From Platycnemis pennipes (taxonomy: Eukaryota > Arthropoda > Insecta > Odonata > Platycnemididae), in contig OW121854.1 in NCBI GenBank assembly GCA_933228895.1, forward strand, positions 133,529,926-133,593,925: a stretch of DNA of 64,000 nt. Reading direction: 5' to 3'. Below are positions 55,796 to 64,000 of the stretch, one piece after another (positions within the stretch are counted from its first letter, which is position 1; every line of letters starts with the position of its first letter). Below the pieces are notes generated by a model. The model had not been told where the DNA came from, did not search any database, and worked only from the letters and a program-made list of their open reading frames with translations. Made by a program: the position numbers and the translations under genes.

Positions 55796-58119
55796 TAGAG
55801 GCGGAAAAATATCGATACTCCTGACCATCGATAGTTATCGATAGTTCGTCTTTCGACTATTTATAGTTATCGATAGTTTCCGATAGTTTAAAAAAATTCC
55901 AATTTTTTCATAAAATTGTAAGAGAATGTTCGCTGTCGGAGGATCTGGCTAGTAACAGTAAAGAAAGATAACTTTACTTAAAAATAAAGTTACAAAACCA
56001 CGAATCTTCATGTACAAAAATTAAAGACAAAATATTGTGTTGTTTAAGAATCAATAACATATCAATGTTTTTCTGTTTTATGTTGGGCCTTCTATTTTAT
56101 ATGACTAGTTCAGCTTTGCTGAAAATTAGTTCTGATGGCACTGAAGTGGCAGGAACACAAAGTGCACATCTTTGAAGTGAAACTTACTCATGGCCATTCA
56201 CCTACATCAAAATATTGGTGTAATAGGCATGATGGAAATAATTCTACGGAAATTGGTAATAGAATATTAGTATAAAAGAGCTCATCTTCCAAAAGAGTAG
56301 AGGTACACCGTTGGTGTTAAGTCGTTCGAGAGACTGTCTCAATAAAATTATTGCTTTAATAGCAAGACTGTTTAATTATAAACAGCCTTGCTTCGTTGTT
56401 TTTATGTTATTCTTTTTTTATATTCAAATTCAATGTGCTAACTGTAATGTCAGCGGAATTTCCTCCTAATTCTGATGTTTCATTTATTAGTTCCTGAATG
56501 GGTTCAGTTGAAGACAGGACATGACTGGGTAGTTCATTCTGCAAAATTGATACTGCCGCCTTACAATTATCAACACAGCGGAAAGCTTCCTTCTTTAGCC
56601 TTGGGTCAAGGAGAGTTGCCAGTCTTCAAGTCTTTCACTCTTCATAAGGAAACAGTCTTACTCTAACTCCATCAATTAACAAATGTAATAGCTCCCAACC
56701 CACATACGTTTTCACACATATTCGCGTTAACTTCGTGTAAATGTCAAAAACTACTGGAATAATTAATGACACTGTGATATAAGTATCCCCAGATAATGTT
56801 TGTGTGGCCTCTTCAAAGGGAGTCAGAAGTTCAACAACTTCATTTAAAACTGTAATGTCATCTGCAGTCAGCGCTGGCGGAGCCTTCGTAGTCTTTGATA
56901 GAGCCACTGTAAGAGGACCATGAACCTCTAGCAATCGTTGGATCATATACAATGAACTATTCCATCTAGTTCAACTCAAGTTCTGGTTTATTCATTTCAC
57001 GCTGCTCTTTTTTTAGATTTTCGCAGGCAAGATTGCTATGTTCACATGCGTAACGATATCTTTAAATTCTTTCAAGATGGTAGAAAAGTTCTGCTGCTTC
57101 AGAACATCTTAAACAACAAGTTTAAGGGAATTTGCTAAGCACGGTTGATGTATAATCTTCAAAGCATCACTACCATCTGCTTTCACAATGGTAGGTAGTG
57201 CATTGGGTGTAACGGCACATACCACTTTCTTCTTGAGGTCCCACTCTAATAACGCATCACTAACAGCTTAAGCAAAATTTTCGGCAAGTAAATTTTTTTT
57301 GACCTAAAACAAAGTGTTTTGTGGACAAACAGCATTTCGGAATACTGTTTCAGGAAAAAAGTGGCAAGTGACTGTAAAATAGCTATCACTTGCCATATAA
57401 GTCCAAAGATCACATGTTACACTTACATACTCCACTTCTTGTCATTTAATTTTTAATTCTGATTTTACCTCCTCGTAAAGGTTGACGAGATAACGATTTC
57501 GCAAGGTCCCTTTGCTGGGTAAATTTTATTTCGGATATTACAATATTACAAAACTATAAAGCTTGGTCCAATTCTTTTTTCCTTGAACTGTTAGCGTCAT
57601 AAGAGTTGTGACGGCTAAAATCCTCGGGAAGAGATCTTGTTGACGCCGATGATGAGCTCTGAATACTGACCTTATCAGAATCACTTACATGTCCAAGTTC
57701 TGAATTTTTAACGTATTCTCCTTCAATAAATTACTATGTGCTCTTTTAACATGATCTGACAAGTTACTAGTATTCCCACTTCATTTATAGTCTTTACCAC
57801 AGATAATTCACTGCACTTCGCACTTTTTTGTCTTGCTTCGTTCAAACCATTTCCACACTTGCGATATTTTACGTTTCGGCATTATTAGATCTGTTGAACC
57901 ACAAAAGATACACTAAAAGAGAACAAGGTTAACAGAAATATTAATGAGATGAAAGACGCAAGAAAACATAACGAAACGAAGACTGTACATAAACTTGGCT
58001 CTTAAAGAGCTACGATTTTCTGTAACTGACTATCGGATACGATCGATAGTGGCGGTACAACTATCGATAGGAAGCGAAAGTCGGAACTATCGATAACTAT
58101 CGATAGTTTTCCGCCCCTA
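55796..58119. mobile_element. hAT DNA transposon, 2.32 kb, decayed
   Basis: Terminal inverted repeats TAGAGGCGGAAAA (left) and TAGGGGCGGAAAA (right, reversed). An 8-bp target duplication CTTTGTAT is exact at 55788-55795 and 58120-58127. Subterminal regions on both sides carry several ATCGATAGTTATCGATAG motifs, likely transposase-binding sites. The interior encodes a broken BED-finger hAT transposase on the minus strand. Confidence 0.9.
56480..57880 (-). pseudogene. hAT-family transposase with BED zinc finger, broken
   Basis: On the minus strand from 57880: MPKRKISQVWKWFER, KKCEV..IICGKDYK, SGNTSNLSDHVKRAHS (BED finger C-C-H-H), then VSVTCDLWTYMASDSYFTVT (catalytic-core Asp/Trp block), LANSLKLVV, RLLEVHGPLTVAL, ELLTPFEEATQTLSGDTYIT and ATLLDPRLKKEAF. 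These are hAT transposase blocks in order. More than ten stops and several frame changes occur. The only longer open piece is 56952-56635. The C-terminal dimerisation region is not recognisable. The gene is dead; its length matches a full hAT core minus the C-terminus. Confidence 0.8.
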
Positions 58120-58127
58120 CTTTGTAT

Positions 58128-59170
58128 TCACTTCTTCATGTTAGTGTTGTGCGTGGGATGAATTCATTACCTGCGAAAATAGTAAAATAATTTTGGGATT
58201 CCCATTGGGTTGGTATTCCAAAAACCGATGAATAGGATGGCTAAGTTTGCAATCATCTTCAGGGTGTGGACGAATGGTTTACATTAGGGCCGCCTTACAT
58301 AGCCAGCCGCGTCTCTCACTTCCGATAGGCTGGTGCCTTCTGCCTTTTTTTTCTTGAGTATCTCCATGCATCACTCAGCCATTATCCCGTATCTCGATTG
58401 AAACTTCTTTCTTCTTACCGTAGCTCCTTAGTAAGCGTGATGCTATTTCGTCGTGGAGATTCAGCATGCGTTTGCTTCAAGATGACAATGCTGTGCCAAT
58501 TTGTTTTGGGAATAGTTTTAGAGTGTTGCAAGTTTTCATTAAAAACAGCGGCTTAGTATGTCTTGGAGTACCACCGAAAAATGACCACCAATAATAAGAT
58601 TTGAGATTTAAGCCACTGGTATGCGAAGGAAGTTGGATCTAACCACCACACCAGCCAAATTAATTATCCTGCATTATTTTAATCGGTAAAACTGGAAGGA
58701 TTAGAGGAAAATAGGAATTTCTATCATCGCTTTCCGTTTTGCTCAAGGTTTCATTAGGTCATGCGAAATGTATTTCATTTCTCTTTTTACGAGTATATAG
58801 ATTAGTAGACGATGGGGATAATATTTAAGTGGTATTTCTAACGAATGACATGGTGTATCTATATCAATACTTCTCGATCTACGCACCTTTTGCCTTTCAA
58901 TTCACCACATAAATAATCCATTATTAATCGTAAGTAAAGTAATCATGAGCCAGGGATTAATGTTTGTAATATTGGATTAAATATATGGGGACAATATAAG
59001 AGGTAAAGGAATGGCATGACGCATATAAATAATTTTTACTTTGAAGTTGTTATAAATTGCATATAATGACGGAGATTAGGCTGGAGGACTTTTTTTTTAA
59101 ATCTTGGTATAAGTAGTGGAAATTAATCTGGTTTTCATAAAATTTTGTTCCGTGTGATGAGGCGCGAAAC
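58128..59170. other. No recognised gene
   Basis: No supported feature between the hAT element and the Helitron relic. Confidence 0.45.
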
Positions 59171-60250
59171 AAAGAGTGCAGGAAAAGGCCCGAGGGGCTA
59201 CTATGAGGGCCTCATTCTACCAACGTTTACTCTCATATGAAAAGCAACGACTGAGGACGTGTACACCCAGGAAACGAAGAAGGCAAAATAATCCTTTCAA
59301 CAACAACAGTATTCTTTTTCTCAGCCAACTCACTAAAAAATTGAGTCATTCCTATCTGCAAGTAATTTTTTTAATTTGCTTTAACCCATTGGATACGGTC
59401 ATGTCCCACTTTCATATACGTGTCAACCAGATATTGCTGAAAAAGCCAACCCCAAAAAAGCAAAGCATTGACCTTCAAAACACGGAGAGACGAGGATTGC
59501 TTAGTTTGCTTCTTCTTCTACTTCCCTCATCAACATGAATCCACGAACAAAAGGATTTTCAGATCTCAAAATATGTTCCAAAGACTAATAAGATTCTCGC
59601 TGTTACCATGATTGATAGGATTGTTTATGCGTGCACTAAGAGCATCCTCAATATCCAAAAAGTATATCTGTTCATATTGAGGCCTTTCAGATGTTCCATC
59701 ATCATTTTGAGTGGGTTGAGCTGCTTTATAAAATTTGTGACCGCTTAACTTGACCGCTAGCAATGTGACCATAAACTCCTAGACAGTTGATTGTTCGAAT
59801 GTAATCTACAGTGAATGAAGACATTGAAAAACATGCATTCAAATTTCGAATCGTTTTATAAATTTCATTAGAAAATGGATGACGTCGGAGAAATAATTGG
59901 CCAACTGGTTCGGAAATTCTGGATGTGGTAGATCTATCCTACCATGCAAGCAGCAGTCCCACTACGAATGTCTATGAATATGATTTGATACGCGTTCTTC
60001 GGTAAAATGCAAATCTCCACCGGGAATGCAAGAATACACACGCAACTTTTCTAAACGTTGTAGACGATCATTGGAAGACTCACATTCTTGCCTCATCCTT
60101 TTCTGATCTTTCTACTTGCTCTGAAACGAAATTCTTTGAGGTACAGGACAATCGGTCACCACATAGTTCCAGACACATAGCCAGAAATTTGCTTCGGCGT
60201 AACTTGAAACAAATCAGCATTGCCCATTCGCTGCAGACATGCTACAAATA
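59171..60250 (-). pseudogene. Helitron Rep N-terminal region, broken
   Basis: On the minus strand: RQECESSNDRLQRLEKLRVY, then (59772-59566) VKLSGHKFYKAAQ and RPQYEQIYFLDIEDALSAR, then WGWLFQQYLVDTYMKVGHDR and IILPSSFLG. The order and wording fit the Helitron-like N domain of Rep-helicase proteins (an 'F..QG.VYH' block, 'RYAQLYI.D..EA...R', 'LFQQYIVD.Y.K', 'ILPSSF.G'). Stops and frameshifts separate the blocks. The rolling-circle HUH motif and helicase are not seen, and the element's CTRR end was not found. It is a fragment of a dead Helitron. Confidence 0.6.
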
Positions 60251-60361
60251 TCTCCCTTAATTTTCAGTGCTTGGTATTTACTTTTAGAGTGCCCATACTT
60301 ATCTCTTCTCACTGGTTAAGTTCACTGCTAAAATCAGAACAAAATTTATGGGAAAAAATTT

Positions 60362-60420
60362 CATCTACATAATACCCTGTAAGCCACCGTAAAGGTGTGT
60401 GACAGGGGTGGGAATTTCGT
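60362..60420 (-). mobile_element. CR1/L2-group 3' tail fragment (antisense)
   Basis: CTACATAATACCCTGTAAGC, CACCGTAAAGGTGTGTGACA and GGGGTG: the reverse complement of the shared tail. Confidence 0.7.
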
Positions 60421-60470
60421 GGGGGGGCTGAAGCACCAGAAGCCCCCTCCCCCTGGCTACGTGCCTGCCT
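60421..60470 (-). mobile_element. MITE-like terminus
   Basis: GGGGGGGCTGAAGCACCAG, then CCCCCTGGCTACGTGCC; inverted relative of the terminus at 19690. Fragment only. Confidence 0.4.
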
Positions 60471-60570
60471 ATTCCATTTGTTCCCGAAAGTCTTTGTCAG
60501 GTTTCTCTGTAGATCGGATGATAAAAGTAAAAGTCCGCTTGTTCGAAAACCTTATTTTATTTGGCATCTT

Positions 60571-60614
60571 ATAATCAATATTCAAAATATGTCAATATTT
60601 TGAATATTGATTAT
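60571..60614. repeat. Perfect 20-bp palindrome
   Basis: ATAATCAATATTCAAAATAT, loop GTCA, then the exact reverse complement. No transposon end or gene adjoins it. Confidence 0.85.
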
Positions 60615-60810
60615 AGGTTTGACCTGACGGAAAAGGCAAATCAACATAATATTAATTGTTCAAAAATAAAACTTTAAGGTTGCTACTAAAATGAATGTGC
60701 TATTTGTCACAATGAGAACCATAAATTAAAATGTATTTTATTACTTAAAAATATAACTTTAGCTGTGCTACTTCTCCTATCGGACTCCTTGTAGTTTTTA
60801 AACACATTTC

Positions 60811-62840
60811 ATCTATATCTACACGATACGCTGCAAAGCACCGCGAGGGTGGGTGTCGGGTGGGTCAACTAGAATTTTCGTGTCTATAGTATTTAAGGGG
60901 TTAAAACATGCATCATGCGCTACAGACTACTCTAAAATATTTCGCCTACCTATCCTTTTGTTATGCTACCTATTCTGTTCTCTTATAGTACGGGGGAAAA
61001 TGGCCATTTTGAATCTATCGGTACGACAATCCATCTCTCTAATCTTATTTATCAGGTCGAATCTAGCATAATACGTTGGTGTTTTTAATATGTGCCTAAC
61101 ATCTTCAGTAAAGCTAACCGATTGAAATTTCTCAAATAGATTTAATCGGTACTTTAACCTACGCTCTGATAATGATTTCCAGCCTAATTCCTTAATTAAT
61201 TCTGAAAAACTACTCAACCTATCGTAACACTTTTTAACGAACCTATCTGCTCTACGCTGCACACTGTCTAGTTCTCTAATCAAAACTAATTCATTAGAAT
61301 CCCATACACTGGCTGCATACTCAAGGTGGGGCCTAACTAGTGAAAAGTAACATCGCTCTTTTGTCTTCTCATCACATTTTCCAAGTACTCTTTTTATAAA
61401 TCCTAACTTTCTCTTCGCTGGGCCGCATATTTCCTGGATATGTCTTCCCAAGATAAATCTTAAGTGATTGTTACACGTATGCTTTCAACGTTTTCGATCT
61501 TCGTGTTACTTATTTTATAGGTACGCCGTGTCAAATTATTCCTCCTCCAAAAATTGATAGCTACACACTTTTTAAGGTTAAGTTCTACCTGCCATTTGTC
61601 ACACCACTCTTGAATTGGATCTACATCCTTGCTAAGTGATTTCCTGTCCTCTTCTTTTGATGTACCCCTGTAAACTACCGCATCGTCTGCAAAAAGTGTA
61701 AGCTTACTACTAACTACGGTACCAAAATCGTTTATGTATAAAAGAAATAGAAGCGGACCTGGGGAACTCCCGATGTGACTTTGATTGTGTCCGACATGAT
61801 ACCATCTATGACAACCCTCTACTCTCGCCCACGTAAGAATTCTTTTACCCAACATACTACGTCTTTATTTATACCAAAACTCTCTAACTTCAAGATTAAT
61901 TTATCATAAGGAACTTTATCGAAAGCCTTTTTAAAAGCTAAAAATATCGCATCAACTTCATTACTGCTTTCGCCGTGGACTATAATATCGTGTAAGAGTA
62001 AAACTAATTGTGTCTCGCAACATCTACCTTTCCGGAACCCATGTTGGCTGTTTATGACTATCCCTGACTATCCAAATGCCTCATGATCGAACTGACTACA
62101 ATGTGCTCAAATATCTTACAAGAGATTGACGTGAAGGAAATGGTTCTGTAGTTACTAGGTTCTTCCTTATCACCGCTTTTAAAAATAGGTGTAATAGTCC
62201 TAGTTTCCAATCCTATACCCAATCCAATAGAACTAGTTTCCAATCCTTGGGTACTGTGTGGTTCTCTAGTGTTTTATTGAATATTATTTCTAGATATGGG
62301 GCTATTTCAGAAGCTAATGTTTTATATACTCTGGAAGGAATTTGATCGGGACCTGGTGATTTGTTTTTACTTATGCTGCTCTATTCCGCGACAAGAAATT
62401 TTTATTTCGGCCATTTGCTCACTGAAAATGTTCGGCGGTGGTTCCACTGCGTTGTGTGACGATGAGTTCAATACGCTTTGGAAGAAGGTGTTTTAAGTAT
62501 TGGATTTTTCTACACTGCTGGTTACTCTGATTCCTTTATCGTTTTTAAGTGTGTGCACTGTGGACATATTTCCCTGAAGCTGTCTCACATATGACCAAAA
62601 CGCTTTAGGATTGCTATCTAAATATTCTCCTAATATCTAGCCCTTAAAATGTGATAACGCTTGCCGACACGGTTTCCTTGCTAATGCTCTTGATTTTTTA
62701 TAGTTTTGAACTAGCTCAATTTTTTCCTCTACCGATAGACCTCGTCCTGCATTTTTCATCCTAGCATGGCATACCCTTTGTCGCTTTAGTGATTTCCTAA
62801 CATCCGCGTTATACCACCTATAACTATTCAAAGCTAAATT
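60811..62840 (-). mobile_element. CR1/L2-group retrotransposon, antisense, 5'-truncated and decayed
   Basis: On the minus strand: CHARMKNAGRGLSVEEKIEL and CRQALSHFKG (62831-62637), the RT start, SNYRTISFTSISCKIFEH (62243-62058), a middle with stops, LTLFADDAVVYRGTS (61855-61460), IQEICGPAKRKLGFIKRVLG and FKMAIFPRTIREQN (61451-60966), then 3' UTR and tail at 60811-60860. It is very close to the sense copy at 39221-41155. It extends slightly further 5' than that copy but carries several frameshifts and stops, including loss of part of the SGVPQGS block. Confidence 0.85.
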
Positions 62841-63375
62841 TCTCGATTAAATTCGAAGATAAATTTTCGAAGCAGGCTATTAATTAATCTTCTGTAATCT
62901 TAATCTTGTATGGGTGTAATATTAATTAATGTTGTATGGGTGTTTCAGCAAATGAATATAAATCGGTGAAAATGCAACTCACATATTGTAATTGTCATTA
63001 TAGTATGCTACACAACACGACTTTATCTTCAATGTGGAGGGCATAAAAATAGCTTGAAATGAATATAGTACTTACCCTTGTAGTTTATCGTTGTCCATTG
63101 GGATGATTCCAACAGTGAGACGTAAGATAACTGCGCATGGGATGATAAGGGACTACGTACTGACGTTTGAGCTCCGAGCTGTGTACCAGTAGTGCCATCT
63201 GTTGCCGTTGGAGCGACCTTTGTTTTGTCGCTAGAATATCCTAATATAAATATCTTGTTTATAATATGTGTTCTGTGTTAAAAAGTTTTCAAGTTTTAGC
63301 TACAAAATCAAAGGATCTAACAGCCGGGATAGCTTCCGATAAATCTGCGATTTAATTAAATCAACAGGTTATGAG
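62841..63375. other. No recognised gene
   Basis: AT-rich, no supported feature. Confidence 0.4.
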
Positions 63376-63890
63376 CCCAGGGGGGTAAGTCTGTAACTTT
63401 AGGCGCTTCGTTTAGGAGAAAGAGTTCTCGCCCAAAGTTTTCTCCCGACCGAAGTCTGTAACTGGGTGGAGAAAACTTTTTCTCCTGACCGGATGGGAGA
63501 AAACTCTCGTTATGAAAAATGTGTAAGGCGAAGCTGATGAACTTCGTAAGGACCAATGGAAAGTCTCGTACCTTGAAATGATTACCTACAGCTGTTTTGC
63601 CTCGGTAAGTCTGTTAACAAACCTTTGGACAATTAGGAATGGAGCTCAATGAGGTTATGCGAGTGATTTTTTCGTGATTTTCTTTCAATAATACTTGTGT
63701 GACATCGTGGACATGAGTGCATTTAAAGCCAGCGGCATGAAGTTACCGTCGTTTGCCCCAAAATTTCGATTGTTATGAAGACAACGAGAATAAATGAGAG
63801 ATATTTACTTTGAATCCTTTGTTTATAATACTTTTTAATGCGGAGAATGAATGTTAGTTTCTCGGAGCGAGGCACAAATCTAGAGGATTT
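63376..63890 (+). repeat. Dispersed repeat family, copy 2 (partner at 2349-2870)
   Basis: Left edge CAGGGGGGTAAGTCTGTAAC then TTTAGGCGCTTCG. It is collinear with copy 1 to about 63890. The left edge is better preserved than in copy 1. Non-coding. Probably a DNA-transposon end or MITE. Confidence 0.7.
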
Positions 63891-64000
63891 GCCTTATCGG
63901 GAATGACTTACCACTTAACTATTGCTTTATTGGTTTGGAGTGCATTATAGGGAATGGACTTCCCAGCGTACGATTTATTTTGTTCAATGAATCTAAGTAG

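Noticed and set aside
59176..59538. A 120-codon plus-strand frame
   Set aside because: It is opposite the Helitron-like blocks on the minus strand and has no domain.

Overview
The window is eukaryotic and arthropod-like, probably an insect with a large repeat-rich genome (low confidence on order). It is AT-rich. It carries Jockey-clade, CR1/L2-group, copia, Penelope-like, hAT, PIF/Harbinger, Helitron and tRNA-derived SINE sequences, and splice-site-like GTAAGT/AG junctions. There are no operons or ribosome binding sites. Almost everything recognisable is mobile DNA; only two short stretches look like host exons.

Layout. 1-4 kb: Penelope and LINE relics, two CR1/L2 3' tails and one copy of a dispersed repeat whose partner lies at 63.4-63.9 kb. 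4.0-9.4 kb: a nearly intact Jockey-clade retrotransposon with a gag-like ORF1 split by one stop and an intact endonuclease-RT ORF2. It has a 3' hairpin and is bracketed by 109-bp direct repeats. 10.9-11.6 kb: a copia RT relic. 13.2-15.2 kb: a satellite of about 142 bp per unit. 15.2-18.5 kb: a decayed antisense Penelope-like element with a PIF/Harbinger element inside its 3' region (TAA target duplication). 18.5-22.2 kb: SINEs and MITE ends. 24.0-33.2 kb: two diverged tandem copies of a roughly 2.4-kb unit. The first copy is split by a 1.78-kb inverted-repeat element and by a 2.4-kb hAT-like element (8-bp duplication GGTGTGGC); the second keeps the empty hAT site. 34.7-35.2 kb: two exons of a Myb/SANT-like gene. 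35.5-43.5 kb: a nest in which a second copy of the same hAT family holds an antisense CR1/L2 element (ORF1 with an SGNH-esterase-like domain, plus EN-RT), which itself holds two sense-strand CR1/L2 pieces. 45-47.7 kb: an RNase H-bearing LINE relic and two more CR1/L2 copies. 50.0-52.2 kb: a second Penelope-like element with a 5' inversion. 55.8-58.1 kb: a hAT element with a decayed transposase and an 8-bp duplication CTTTGTAT. 59.2-60.3 kb: a Helitron Rep relic. 60.8-62.8 kb: another antisense CR1/L2 copy.

How the parts relate. The sequence records successive transposition. Insertions of one class disrupt another, and related copies within the window supply empty sites and insertion order. 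The retroelement proteins (nucleic-acid-binding ORF1, EN-RT ORF2) would act together in target-primed reverse transcription. Only the Jockey ORF2 and the RT ORF at 39.3-41.0 kb look free of breaks. All identifications come from reading motifs by eye; no database search was run.
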